Source of the DNA: DATJHM01 sp035493895
Lineage (GTDB): Bacteria > Chloroflexota > Ktedonobacteria > Ktedonobacterales > Ktedonobacteraceae
Assembly (NCBI GenBank): GCA_035493895.1
Contig: DATJHM010000261.1
Span: forward strand, 116,598-180,597
Reading direction: 5' to 3'
Length of the DNA: 64,000 nucleotides
Below, in pieces: positions 1-9,049 of this stretch; the stretch's first letter is position 1; each line of letters opens with the position of its first letter. The notes under the pieces are model-generated. The model saw nothing but the letters and a program-made list of their open reading frames with translations, ran no database searches and was not told the origin of the DNA. The translations under genes and the position numbers were made by a program.

Positions 1-168
1 TGTTCAGGCTGTGGCACAAAGGTCAAGAAGAGCCTGAGTGTCCGTACCCATATTTGCCCTTCCTGCGGTCTGGTAATGGACCGCGATGAAAATGCGGCAA
101 GAAACATTTTAGCAAAAGCAGTGCGTACCGTAGGGCATACGGGAACGCGCCCCTCTACGGGGGGGTAA
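1..168 (+). CDS. tnpB: TnpB (IS200/IS605-type RNA-guided nuclease), C-terminal fragment
   Basis: The frame is open from base 1 and ends at TAA 166-168, so only about the last 55 residues are inside the window. They contain the OrfB zinc ribbon, with one Cys-x-x-Cys pair at the start, a second pair (CPSC) about 18 residues later, and then the MDRDENAARNI block that carries the last RuvC acidic residue of TnpB. In this family the protein is an omega-RNA-guided DNA nuclease carried by IS200/IS605 transposons. Whether the gene is intact upstream cannot be seen. The tail after the RuvC block is short and ends in Gly-Gly, as is common for TnpB. Confidence 0.85.
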   Translation, partial: CSGCGTKVKKSLSVRTHICPSCGLVMDRDENAARNILAKAVRTVGHTGTRPSTGG

Positions 169-275
169 ATCGCTTCTGGACATGCGACCTCTACTCGCTC
201 TCTCTTCGGGGAGAATGAGCAAGCCGGGTGGTGGAAAGAAGAATTCCCCGTCTTTTAAGCGGGGAAGTGTCAATT
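169..275 (+). mobile_element. Probable right end of the IS200/IS605 element, overlapping omega-RNA region
   Basis: Downstream of the tnpB stop is a non-coding stretch that ends in a short hairpin with 7-bp arms at 244-250 and 260-266, followed by GTGTCAAT. A CCCCGTCTTTTAAGCGGGG-like hairpin just inside the end is typical of the right end of IS605-family elements. The guide (omega) RNA normally covers the 3' end of tnpB and this end. The exact boundary, put here near 275, is inferred. The left end lies outside the window. Confidence 0.6.
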
Positions 276-355
276 TGTGGCTAGATGTGCTATAAAATAC
301 AGGAGAGGGGCAGAGAGCTCAAATTTCATAAAGAGATTCACCGGAAGCCTGAATT

Positions 356-1054
356 ATGATAACACACGAAGAAAACAACACTGACCAACAACCGACCGTA
401 TTGATAGTAGACGACGAACCTCAGATCGTAGATTTTCTGCAAATGGGTTTCGCCTATGAAGGTTTTCAAGTTATCACGGCAACCAGCGGACCAGAGGCGG
501 TTCAGGCTGCAAGAGCGCATGTACCAGATATCATCATTCTCGATATCATGCTGCCCGGGTTCGATGGCCTGGAAGTCACACGTCAGATACGCCCTATCTA
601 TGACACAGCTATTATCATGTTGACAGCAAAAGAAAATATCGACGATCGTGTGGCCGGACTGGATCTTGGCGCTGACGATTATGTCGTCAAACCATTCGCA
701 TTCAAAGAATTGATGGCGCGGGTACGTGCGGTATTACGCCGTCACGGCAACAATTTCACGGATATTCTTACCTTTCAGACCATTACCCTGGATCGTAACA
801 CGCGTATTGTGACCTGTGATACGCATGCAGTTGAATTGACGCCGCGCGAATTTGATCTACTGGAGTTATTCCTTATGCATCCGCGTCAGGTGCTCACGCG
901 TGATGTTATTCTTTCGCGGGTCTGGGGATACGATTACGAAGGCGATGATAACATTATCGAGGTCTATGTCCGTCATTTACGTGAAAAGTTGAACGATAAC
1001 CCGCCGCGCATGTTGCAGACGATACGCGGCATAGGCTATACCTTGCGAGGATAA
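356..1054 (+). CDS. OmpR/PhoB-family response regulator
   Basis: This 232-residue protein has a receiver domain (about 14-125) followed by a winged-helix DNA-binding domain (about 135-232). The acidic pair is in the VDDEP motif, the phosphoacceptor Asp is in LDIMLPGFDG, and the conserved Thr and Lys are in MLTAKE and VKPFAF. The C-terminal domain keeps the recognition-helix pattern (YVRHLREKL) and the GIGYTL wing. It lies 9 bp upstream of a histidine kinase on the same strand and is very probably its partner. The start has only a weak ribosome binding site. The regulon cannot be inferred from the sequence. Confidence 0.93.
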   Translation: MITHEENNTDQQPTVLIVDDEPQIVDFLQMGFAYEGFQVITATSGPEAVQAARAHVPDIIILDIMLPGFDGLEVTRQIRPIYDTAIIMLTAKENIDDRVAGLDLGADDYVVKPFAFKELMARVRAVLRRHGNNFTDILTFQTITLDRNTRIVTCDTHAVELTPREFDLLELFLMHPRQVLTRDVILSRVWGYDYEGDDNIIEVYVRHLREKLNDNPPRMLQTIRGIGYTLRG

Positions 1055-1063
1055 AGAACGCCC

Positions 1064-2596
1064 ATGCGGAGCATACATTACTTATCAGCTATGATCCACC
1101 GCATACCTTTACGCTGGCGCTTAACACTTATTTCCCTGGGGCTGCTCACGTTCCTCTTAGGGACATTGGGAGTACTTGTCCTTTTTACCGCAGAACAGGC
1201 ATTGCTCGTGAACCAGGCTCTAGCATTACGAAATGAGGCCCATGTTGCGACCAATGGTCTGAAAGAGCACCCTTTTGACCTCACAGCTCCGCCCGGCACG
1301 CCAAACGGTCATTTATCCGCAAGACTAATGGTTTCGGCCACCGTACTGGCCCAGAAGATTACCGGCCCCTACACCAACGCGGCCATCCTTTCGCCCGATG
1401 GACACACTATCGTTGGGGGGAGTAATGTGTTCAGTCCCCCCATCGTACTTTCGTCCACGCAGGTACTTCAGCAACTACAAAATCAGCAGAGTCCGAATCA
1501 ATTTTTTCTCGTGCACAATTCTCAGAAGATCCACCAGCTTGTCGTCCTGATCCCCCTGGAAAACAAACAGCTTACCGTCGCAATCTTGCAACTCAGCACG
1601 CCCATCACTGCCATCGATAACTTTATCACCACTTTGCGTATCACGCTCTTACTGGGTGGACTGGGCGCACTCGGTCTGGCAACCTTCCTGGCATTTCCCC
1701 TGATCGCGGCGGCTCTGCGTCCCCTGGTAGAGATGGAGCGAGCAAGCAAGCGTATTGCTGAGGGCAAGCTCTCGATGCGCCTGGATGTGCCCCTTACCGG
1801 TGACGAGATTGGTCATCTCGCAGGCTCTTTTAACAGTATGGTCGCTCAGCTTGAAGAAGCATTTGCGCATCAGAAGCGCTTTGTGGCGGATGTCTCACAT
1901 GAGTTACGTACGCCATTGACGGCACTGAGTGGTAGCCTGGAGATGCTCTTGATCGGTGCCGATAAAGGGGATACTGAGGCAACACGTCGTCTTGCGCGCG
2001 GCATGTACGCGGAAGTGCAACGCATGCATCGTCTTGTCGAGGATCTGCTCGCCCTGACCCGTCTCGATGAAGGCATGGTCATCTTGCGGGAAGATACTAT
2101 CAATGTGCCTGCGATTATCGACAAAGTATACGACCAGGCCCAGCAGCTTGCACGCGGGCAGGATATCATTCGCGAGGTGTCACCAGACATCGCGCAGGTC
2201 AGGGCAGATAGCGATAGACTACAACAGGTGCTGCTGAACATCGTCGATAATGCCCTGAAGTTTACGCCCGAGGATGGTTTTGTAGAGCTTCTCGCCTATA
2301 ATAAAAAGAAAGACCAGGCGGACGATGCCGTCGTCATCGAGATCCATGATACGGGCAAGGGTATTCCCGAAGAAGCGCTGCCCCATGTCTTTGATCGTTT
2401 CTACCGGGCCGATCCTTCCCGCAGCCGTCTCCCGCAAAAAGTGGGCGGGAATGGCCTGGGGCTGGCGATCGCGAAAGAATTAATCGAAGCACAGAGAGGC
2501 ACCATTAGCATACAAAGCACGTTAAATACAGGAACGATTGTCACGATCCAGCTACCCGCAGTATCCACAGCAGTTGTCCCTATCGCGGATAAATAG
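1064..2596 (+). CDS. Membrane sensor histidine kinase (HAMP, HisKA, HATPase_c)
   Basis: This 510-residue kinase has a first membrane segment at about 20-45, an extracytoplasmic sensor region of about 140 residues, a second membrane segment at about 190-215, then HAMP, a dimerisation/phosphoacceptor domain and an ATPase domain. The phosphoacceptor His is in VSHELRTPL. The ATP site shows N (NIVDNALKF), G1 (DTGKGI) and G2 (GNGLGLAIAKEL) boxes. An AGGATAA sequence lies just ahead of the ATG. A second possible start is Met10. It forms an operon with the preceding response regulator. The sensor domain resembles no ligand-binding fold I can name. Confidence 0.92.
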   Translation: MRSIHYLSAMIHRIPLRWRLTLISLGLLTFLLGTLGVLVLFTAEQALLVNQALALRNEAHVATNGLKEHPFDLTAPPGTPNGHLSARLMVSATVLAQKITGPYTNAAILSPDGHTIVGGSNVFSPPIVLSSTQVLQQLQNQQSPNQFFLVHNSQKIHQLVVLIPLENKQLTVAILQLSTPITAIDNFITTLRITLLLGGLGALGLATFLAFPLIAAALRPLVEMERASKRIAEGKLSMRLDVPLTGDEIGHLAGSFNSMVAQLEEAFAHQKRFVADVSHELRTPLTALSGSLEMLLIGADKGDTEATRRLARGMYAEVQRMHRLVEDLLALTRLDEGMVILREDTINVPAIIDKVYDQAQQLARGQDIIREVSPDIAQVRADSDRLQQVLLNIVDNALKFTPEDGFVELLAYNKKKDQADDAVVIEIHDTGKGIPEEALPHVFDRFYRADPSRSRLPQKVGGNGLGLAIAKELIEAQRGTISIQSTLNTGTIVTIQLPAVSTAVVPIADK

Positions 2597-2696
2597 GGCA
2601 TTTGACATCTGTAGAAACACGCCATAAGTCATATACTGTTTGCATAACAGCGAAATAATCTCTGATTTCTTTTTTTACTCATTCAGGGAGGACCTT

Positions 2697-4349
2697 ATGA
2701 CTCGTCACCTTTATCGTTTCTACCTCTATGCTGTCTTTATTGCGCTACTGATTTATGGTACAGTAGCCATCGAAATGCTCCTCAATACCTTGCTCTTATT
2801 AACCCCCTTGCGAGCCTCCTATGCAACGGCTCCTTCTGCCAGCACTGTAATCCAATCGACGATCTTCACGCTAGTCTCGTTGCTCATCGCGGGCGCACTG
2901 GCAGGTCTGCACTACTGGCTCATTCGTCGCGATATTCGCAATGATCCAGATGCGGGGGGAAGCGCCATTCGTGCATTGTTTCTCAATCTCACGGAGGCCA
3001 TTAGCATAGGTATCGCAGTGCCCGTGTTTGGCTTTGGCGCGCTGTATCAGTTGGGCGCATCGTTCGAGTCCGACACTGTCAGTGGGTTCGCAGTAGCGCT
3101 GCCAATCCTGGCCCTGGCAGGACTGATCGAACTGGAACGTCGTCGCATACCTCCAGCCCCAGGAGCAGCCACCACGCTGCAACGTCTTCATCTCTACATT
3201 GTACAGCTCTTCTTGCTCGCCTTCTTTGCGACTATATGGATCTTTACGCTGACACAATTGATTGATGGACTTTTCTTCACGGGCGCAAACTCAACGGAAG
3301 TGTGTGGGGACTACAGCAATGGTTGTAGTAGATATCATCCCCTCTTTCTCATTCTGGCACTACTCTGGGGACTGGTATTCTGGGTCCTCTACTGCTGGGC
3401 GACCCGCAACGACAAATCGCCACTGTTGCGGCTGATCGTGCAATATATCAGTCTGGCAACGGGAATTTCCTTTATCATTGCTGGATTGTTTCAGATTATC
3501 CAGATTCTTTTTCTGGACGCATTTCATCTTGCCCCATCCATTGCAGAAGTCTTCGGGCCCTCTCCCATCAACAACTTTATTGCTCCGTTGACGCTGGGAA
3601 TTATTGTGCTTGGGCTCTCTCATTACTGGTTACTCCGGGCCAGAGAGGTTGGTCTGGTCGAGCAAAAAGGACTCCTCTTCGCCGAATATGCCTTTCTTGC
3701 GATTCTGGCCGGGGGCGTATTCTGGTGGGGCTGCGGTAGCGCGATCTATCATTTACTGGAAACGCTGACCTTTGATGGACGTGAGTGGGCAAGCGTACTG
3801 GCATTGATTATCAGCGGCGTTGGCTACATTCCTTTCGATCTCTACCTGCGGAAGAGCAATCGGCAAGGGATAGCGGGTGCCGCCAGTCCGAGGCGGGGAC
3901 TCGTTCTCGCGCTGCTTGGAGGCGGTATTCTGGCCTTTGCTATTGGTGGTGCAACGGCACTCTATGCCTGGATCACGGCGCTTCTGGGCTCGCCGATTAC
4001 AAACTGGCAACAGACGGCACATGCAGGGCTGGCCGCCTTTCTCGTGGGGGCCATTCTGTTGATCGTCTATCTCCAGGCCGCCCGGCATGAGCATCTCTTC
4101 ATAACCAGCGCCAAAAGCACGCCTGAGCCGATCACTGAAACGACAACGCCTGAACCACCTGCAACTATTGAGCAGATTCTCGATGCGCTACTCGCGGGCA
4201 AGATGACGCGCGATGAGGCAGCGACGAAACTTCGCCTGCTAGAATCGCCACAGGAAACGCCACGCGAATCGCTACAAGAGCCTCTTCAGCCGAAACCTGA
4301 AGATCAGGAACCTTACACTACCGAGAAACCTGTGAGCGAGCAGCATTAA
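2697..4349 (+). CDS. DUF5671-like polytopic membrane protein
   Basis: A 550-residue protein with about ten hydrophobic segments arranged as repeated blocks, each with a Tyr/Trp-Leu-Ile/Leu-Arg motif at a membrane boundary (HYWLIRRD, HYWLLRAR). This repeat style fits the DUF5671 family of Chloroflexota, whose function is unknown. The last 75 residues are hydrophilic and Pro/Glu/Thr-rich and contain a SHOCT-like stretch (EQILDALLAGKMTRDEAATKL). I chose the ATG at 2697 because it sits 5 bp after GGGAGGA; an in-frame ATG 57 bp upstream has no ribosome site. It follows the two-component pair and may be its target or sensor accessory, which is inference. Confidence 0.75.
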   Translation: MTRHLYRFYLYAVFIALLIYGTVAIEMLLNTLLLLTPLRASYATAPSASTVIQSTIFTLVSLLIAGALAGLHYWLIRRDIRNDPDAGGSAIRALFLNLTEAISIGIAVPVFGFGALYQLGASFESDTVSGFAVALPILALAGLIELERRRIPPAPGAATTLQRLHLYIVQLFLLAFFATIWIFTLTQLIDGLFFTGANSTEVCGDYSNGCSRYHPLFLILALLWGLVFWVLYCWATRNDKSPLLRLIVQYISLATGISFIIAGLFQIIQILFLDAFHLAPSIAEVFGPSPINNFIAPLTLGIIVLGLSHYWLLRAREVGLVEQKGLLFAEYAFLAILAGGVFWWGCGSAIYHLLETLTFDGREWASVLALIISGVGYIPFDLYLRKSNRQGIAGAASPRRGLVLALLGGGILAFAIGGATALYAWITALLGSPITNWQQTAHAGLAAFLVGAILLIVYLQAARHEHLFITSAKSTPEPITETTTPEPPATIEQILDALLAGKMTRDEAATKLRLLESPQETPRESLQEPLQPKPEDQEPYTTEKPVSEQH

Positions 4350-4377
4350 GAGCAAATACATTAGAACGACTTCTTCC

Positions 4378-4415
4378 TGTCCTTCCGGTCAGTCAGAGAA
4401 CTGACCGGAAGGACA
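4378..4415 (+). terminator. Perfect 16-bp hairpin after the membrane protein gene
   Basis: Arms 4378-4393 and 4400-4415 are exact inverted repeats around a 6-nt loop. The hairpin starts 28 bp after the stop codon. The following bases are only moderately T-rich (TTCTATTG), so it is a probable but not classical intrinsic terminator. Confidence 0.7.
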
Positions 4416-4742
4416 TTCTATTGCTCGCCTGTAGAAATTACAATAAGCAAATGACCGATGTCTATGTCCCCATAGTACTGGACCTCTCGCCAGATGGGCG
4501 AGATTGGTCGCACAAGTTCGCAGGCACAGTTCCGTTCTCACTGCACCGTACCACTACTGGGTTTATGGGCAGGTAGGGATTAGATGAGAAAAAATGAATG
4601 AGCGTGTTCGCGGGAAGTCATTTTCGCTTTGAGCACAAATAACATCTTTCCGCCCCTCTTTGTATGCGAATGTGTCTCTGGCGCATATTCTTTCGTGTTA
4701 CTATAGTGAAGGATGGCACAAATTTCAGAAACGGAGATAAGA
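4416..4742. other. Non-coding stretch before the rubredoxin/MBL gene
   Basis: About 330 bases without a convincing gene. The end must contain the promoter of the gene at 4743, but I do not see a confident -35/-10 pair. A GGAG ribosome site is at 4733-4736. Confidence 0.5.
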
Positions 4743-5558
4743 ATGAACTATTGGATGTGCGCAACCTGTGGCACACAATTTCAGCTCAGCGAAGAAGCGC
4801 CCTCCCATTGTCCAATATGCGAGGATCAGCGACAGTATATCGGCCATCAGGGGCAACAATGGACTTCAATAGAAACGTTGCAATCACAAGGCTATAAGAA
4901 CACCATTCGAGAACACGAACAAAATCTGCTCGGCATCGGTACCGAGCCTCGCTTTGCCATCGGCCAACGTGCGCTCCTGATACGCAGCGACGCGGGCAAT
5001 GTACTCTGGGATTGCATCAGCCTGCTCGATGACGAAACCGAGGCGGCAGTGCGAGCGCTCGGTGGTCTGCGCGCCATCGCGATCTCACATCCCCATTACT
5101 ACAGTAGTATGGTTGCCTGGGCAGAGAAATTCAATGCACAGATCTATTTGCACGAAGCCGATCGCCAGTGGGTCATGCGGCCTGACGAGCGGATCACGTT
5201 CTGGTCCGGCGAGACGCTCACGTTACAGCAGGATATCACGCTGATACGGCTGGGAGGACATTTTGCGGGCGGGACGGTCCTGCATTGGAAACCAGGAGCC
5301 GAGGGCCAGGGAGCACTGCTCAGTGGCGATATCATCTACGTCGTTGCTGATCGCCAGTGGGTCAGTTTTATGTATAGTTTTCCAAACCTTATACCGTTGC
5401 CCGCAAGCGAAGTGGCGCGGATTCGCGATACGATAGCGGCCTACGATTTTGCCCGTATTTATGCGGCCTGGTTTGAGACCATTGTGCCCCGGGACGGGAA
5501 AGAGGCGGTGATACGCTCAGCCAATCGTTACATTGCCGCGCTTGCGGGCAAATTATAG
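4743..5558 (+). CDS. Rubredoxin-like zinc ribbon fused to a degenerate metallo-beta-lactamase-fold domain
   Basis: This 271-residue protein starts with a rubredoxin-like knuckle pair (CATC and, 18 residues on, CPIC), followed by an MBL-fold domain. In the usual HxHxDH metal motif the sequence reads S-H-P-H-Y-Y-S, so the first two His are kept and Asp and His are replaced by Tyr and Ser. A further His (GGHFAGG) and an Asp (SGDIIYV) are where the fold keeps other ligands. The family could be a hydroxyacylglutathione hydrolase-like enzyme with altered metal binding. The ATG at 4743 is preferred over one at 4713 because GGAG lies 6 bp upstream of it. Confidence 0.75.
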   Translation: MNYWMCATCGTQFQLSEEAPSHCPICEDQRQYIGHQGQQWTSIETLQSQGYKNTIREHEQNLLGIGTEPRFAIGQRALLIRSDAGNVLWDCISLLDDETEAAVRALGGLRAIAISHPHYYSSMVAWAEKFNAQIYLHEADRQWVMRPDERITFWSGETLTLQQDITLIRLGGHFAGGTVLHWKPGAEGQGALLSGDIIYVVADRQWVSFMYSFPNLIPLPASEVARIRDTIAAYDFARIYAAWFETIVPRDGKEAVIRSANRYIAALAGKL

Positions 5559-5582
5559 AGGCGCGGCTGGTCTGCGCCTCTA
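5556..5582. terminator. Hairpin between convergent genes
   Basis: The stop codon itself begins a 9-bp inverted repeat (TAGAGGCGC 5556-5564 and its complement 5574-5582). It lies between the convergent genes ending at 5558 and 5641 and could terminate both. The sequence GGCGCGGCTGGTCTGCGCC resembles the ends of the dispersed palindromic repeat found near 20.6, 42.7 and 63.7 kb. Confidence 0.5.
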
Positions 5583-5640
5583 CAAGATTTGTATGGACAG
5601 AGACGTGACAGGCCCCGCCCATACGGCAATGTTGCAAGAC

Positions 5641-6627
5641 CTATATACCGATCAGGAAAAGCCCTCGGGCCATGCCTTCTCCGGCCAGCGTCAGGACCAC
5701 AATCAGATAGAGCATACCGGTTGCGGACTGGAACGAGCGATCGCGGATCAGCTTCCAGGCCAGCGCGCCCAGAATCAGCGGCAGAGCAAAGCTGACGAGA
5801 ATACGAATCCAGCCAATCGCATTGGTGCTTAACGGTGTAATCACAGGTGCATCTGCTGGCTTCACCTGTGCATTATTCGTGCTGGGAGCTGGAGTGGCAA
5901 TAACCTGCGTATATGTGGGAGCCCCCGTTGTGCTTTGCGTCGAAGCCACTGTAGGGCCGATCAAGAGCGAAAAAACGACCTGCGCCACCAGCGCCACCAG
6001 CACCAGCGTCGTTGAGAACAGCAGAGGCTTCTCAGAGAGCGCGGGCGTCACCAGATACCAGTGACCCAGCCACATCGCCGTCATCACCCCGCCGAGCGCA
6101 AAGGCCGCGGCAAAGAACGCCAGTACCGTAAATAAGCCACCCACGCCAGTCGTTGCCAGCGGACGGAAGATCATCGCCATCACCAGCAGCGTCACCAGAC
6201 CAGCCACCATAGTTGCCGTACCACTGATCAGGCGCAGAATACGTAGCGTAGAACCCTTCTGTGCCCCCTCCTTGCTCTCAGCCGCAGCCTTCGCCCGTGC
6301 CTCCTTGCCATCAATCCCTGCGCTCTTATCAAACAGGAGAAACAGGGTATACAGGATCAAGAGCAGGAAGAAGAGCAACAAAGGCAAACTCAGTGCCCCG
6401 GTCCAGGCTTTATCGACATGCGTATATGAGTTCAGCAACACCGGATAGGCAAAGTTTTGCTGGAACAGATACGTCAAAAAGGTCAGGAACAGATAAATAA
6501 AGGCATAGGAGATCAGAAAGCCACGTTTCACATCACTGCGCCAATCGAGAAAGACCAGCACAGCGACTGAACCAATGGCAAGCTCCGTCAACACGATAAA
6601 TAAGACGAGCGGTAACGATTGTAGCAT
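5641..6627 (-). CDS. Polytopic membrane protein of unknown function
   Basis: A 328-residue protein with about eight hydrophobic helices. A charged Ala/Lys-rich cytoplasmic loop (about 105-130) separates the N-terminal three from the central group, and a Thr/Pro-rich extracytoplasmic loop (about 230-265) precedes the last two or three. A GHWYLVTPAL motif near residue 190 lies between two helices and contains a His that could bind a metal or heme. I do not recognise a named family. It stands alone, convergent with the MBL gene, behind its own extended -10 promoter. Confidence 0.7.
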   Translation of the reverse strand: MLQSLPLVLFIVLTELAIGSVAVLVFLDWRSDVKRGFLISYAFIYLFLTFLTYLFQQNFAYPVLLNSYTHVDKAWTGALSLPLLLFFLLLILYTLFLLFDKSAGIDGKEARAKAAAESKEGAQKGSTLRILRLISGTATMVAGLVTLLVMAMIFRPLATTGVGGLFTVLAFFAAAFALGGVMTAMWLGHWYLVTPALSEKPLLFSTTLVLVALVAQVVFSLLIGPTVASTQSTTGAPTYTQVIATPAPSTNNAQVKPADAPVITPLSTNAIGWIRILVSFALPLILGALAWKLIRDRSFQSATGMLYLIVVLTLAGEGMARGLFLIGI

Positions 6628-6698
6628 AGTAGCTTGTTATCCTTTAAATGCTTCAGCAGTGCATGCGTGTGGATACATCCCTTTCCATCACCTGACAG

Positions 6699-6707
6699 AT
6701 TATAGCA
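6699..6707 (-). promoter_or_regulatory. Extended -10 promoter (TGnTATAAT) for the membrane protein gene
   Basis: Read on the minus strand the sequence is TGCTATAAT, an exact extended -10 element about 75 bases upstream of the ATG at 6627. The -35 position is poor, as is usual for extended -10 promoters. Confidence 0.5.
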
Positions 6708-7135
6708 TCACATGAGAAGAGTAAACAACATGGACATTCTACCTGTAGAGGATATGAGGCATAAAGACGGAGATCTCCTAAAAAAAAGGGGGCGGCATCA
6801 CGTTGGTGCCATCCCAAAAACCCCGTGATGCCGAAATATATTTTTCCCTCATATACTCTACGCTCACTCACCGCAAATTTAGTGCTTACCTTTCTCGCGG
6901 GCACCACCAAAAATGCGGTGAGATATTGACACTGAGACGTGCGACCCGTAAACTAGTTTCAGTACCCTCAACCGGGCCGGGAAAGATCATGGTTCGCACC
7001 GCCTCTAGAAAGGGAGTATATCCAGGATACCCAAAAAGGGCAAAGTGATTATGCACCAGGGGATACATATGTCTTAAATGTTCTAAAAAACAGGTGATTT
7101 AACTATAGAACCATATATGCGATGGAGTTGCTGCT
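6708..7135. other. Intergenic stretch with a hairpin and A-tract
   Basis: No gene is convincing here. A 10-bp perfect inverted repeat (6793-6802 and 6824-6833) borders a run of eight A on its left (6780-6787). On the minus strand this would be a hairpin followed, after five C, by a T-run, i.e. an intrinsic terminator for a short minus-strand transcript or an attenuator ahead of the gene at 6627. The kinase gene's ribosome site (GGAG) is near 7121-7124. Confidence 0.4.
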
Positions 7136-9040
7136 ATGCCACGTTGTCCGAATCCGCGCTGTCAGACAGACTCTCCGCCAGGAACACTGCAATGCATCAA
7201 TCCACTCTGTCAATGCCTTCTCGTCGAGACAGTCGTGGCGGGACGTTATCGCATTGAAACGTTGATCGGGATAGGTGGCATGGGCGTGGTGTACCGGGCA
7301 AGCGATACCTTCGAGATGACACAGGTTGCCCTGAAAGTGCTCACCATTACCAACAATAGCATGGATATGCCCACAGCCGTAGAGCGCTTTCGACGCGAGG
7401 CTCGCTATGCCCATCAATTGCAACACAAAAATATTGTGACGGTCCTCAATTTTGGGCAGGACGGTTCTCTACTCTATCTGGCCATGCCCCTGATCACAGG
7501 TGGCACTCTCAAAGATCTGCTCAAACCCGAGCAACCTCTCCCCATGCTCCAGGCCCAACGCTATCTCAACGATCTGGCGGCTGCTATTGATGTTATTCAC
7601 GACCATCCACAGCAGATTGTCCATCGGGATATCAAACCCTCCAATCTGCTCGTCCATCAGGACGATGGTCGTCTGGTGCTCGCTGACTTTGGGATTGCCC
7701 GTGCAATGCAGCAGGAGAAGGCGCTCACACAACGCGGCTGGTCATTGGGCACAGAACACTATATTGCGCCAGAACAGGAACAGGGCAAGCCCGAACCTGC
7801 CAGCGATATCTATGCCATGGGCGTGGTCGCGTACCAGATGTTTACCGGGCTCCTCCCCTTTCAAGCAGTCGTGCGCAACAAAACGGCCACGCTCCCAGCG
7901 CCAAGCAAGCTGAACCTGACCTTGCCTCCACCCCTTGATCCGGTTATTCTCAGGGCCATGGATATCGATCCAAAGAGGCGCTTTAGATCAGGGGAAGATT
8001 TCGCATCGGCAGTCAATCAAGCACTGGCATCCGAGGCTGAAACTATCGCCGCCATAGCCCCGACGCTTGAGGTCACAAGCAACGCGAATATTATCATACG
8101 CACGATCATTCCAGAAAATCCCTGCGGCCAGTGTGGTCGGGAGAACCGTCCTACCTCGCATTTCTGCCGACACTGTGGGCACACGCTGGACGACACTTCG
8201 CCTCTGGTCAGTGAAACCTATCAGGTCGGGTATGTGAGCGAGGGCGGATCACATACGCAGGACAATGAGGATATGATCCTCATCGTGCAGGGGCTCTGTA
8301 ATACGCTGGCAACGCCACCGCGACCGTTTGGCCTTTTCGCCGTTGCCGATGGTCTGCGCGGTCCGCAAGGCAAGGCGGCGGGGGGACACGAGGCCAGTCG
8401 TCTCGCCGTCGAAACCATCACCGATATCCTGATACCGCATCTCGTCTACCCGACACATCCGCAGCAAAACCTGGGCATGACACCCCGGCAGCCAGGCAAC
8501 AGCAAACAGCTGAGCGCTCCACAGCGGACCGTACGTCATCCGGATAGCATCCTCGAACATTGGGCCCGCGATGCAATGCGACAGGCCAATCAGGTAATCT
8601 ATCACTGCAACGCCGACTACGAGACCTCCATGGCCAGTACGCTGGCTATGGCGCTCCTCTACAAACACCAGCTCTATGCCGCCAGCGTCGGCGATAGCCG
8701 GATCTATCACTATACCAGCCACCAGGGTCTGCAACAACTCTTCCGTAAAAGCGCTCCTCTACAAGCGACCAGGCAAAATAGTTACCAGCATGGATCGGGC
8801 ATACATTATCTCGGGCAGCACCACCAGACGCACATTGAGACCTATCAGAACCCAGTCGAAACGGGAGACCTGATCCTTATCTGTAGCAATGGGCTCTGGC
8901 AAGCGGTCCCAGACGAGCATATTGCCATGCTGATGAGCCAGGGAAATGACATCGAGGTGCTCGCCCAATCACTGGCCGCCGCAGCGGGCATGGCCAGAGG
9001 GGACGGCAACATCAGCATCATCGTTGCGAGAGTACAGTAA
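7136..9040 (+). CDS. Zinc-ribbon Ser/Thr protein kinase fused to a PP2C-like (probably inactive) phosphatase domain
   Basis: The 634 residues hold, in order, a Cys-rich zinc ribbon (4-28), a Hanks-type kinase (about 38-300), a second zinc ribbon (CGQC...CRHC, about 332-350) and a PP2C domain (about 365-632). The kinase keeps its glycine loop (GIGGMGVVY), VALK lysine, HRDIKPSN, DFG and APE motifs, so it should be active. The PP2C part keeps the first acidic motifs (DNED and VADG) but has CSNGL instead of CSDGL and GNIS instead of DNIT, which removes two metal-binding Asp. No membrane segment is seen. The protein may sense its own or a partner's phosphorylation state through a pseudophosphatase. 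It is convergent with a histidine kinase ending 9 bp away. Confidence 0.88.
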   Translation: MPRCPNPRCQTDSPPGTLQCINPLCQCLLVETVVAGRYRIETLIGIGGMGVVYRASDTFEMTQVALKVLTITNNSMDMPTAVERFRREARYAHQLQHKNIVTVLNFGQDGSLLYLAMPLITGGTLKDLLKPEQPLPMLQAQRYLNDLAAAIDVIHDHPQQIVHRDIKPSNLLVHQDDGRLVLADFGIARAMQQEKALTQRGWSLGTEHYIAPEQEQGKPEPASDIYAMGVVAYQMFTGLLPFQAVVRNKTATLPAPSKLNLTLPPPLDPVILRAMDIDPKRRFRSGEDFASAVNQALASEAETIAAIAPTLEVTSNANIIIRTIIPENPCGQCGRENRPTSHFCRHCGHTLDDTSPLVSETYQVGYVSEGGSHTQDNEDMILIVQGLCNTLATPPRPFGLFAVADGLRGPQGKAAGGHEASRLAVETITDILIPHLVYPTHPQQNLGMTPRQPGNSKQLSAPQRTVRHPDSILEHWARDAMRQANQVIYHCNADYETSMASTLAMALLYKHQLYAASVGDSRIYHYTSHQGLQQLFRKSAPLQATRQNSYQHGSGIHYLGQHHQTHIETYQNPVETGDLILICSNGLWQAVPDEHIAMLMSQGNDIEVLAQSLAAAAGMARGDGNISIIVARVQ

Positions 9041-9049
9041 CGCTCTCGG

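Noticed and set aside
6653..6910. 85-codon minus-strand frame
   Set aside because: It spans the extended -10 promoter and the terminator-like hairpin, and has no protein-like pattern.
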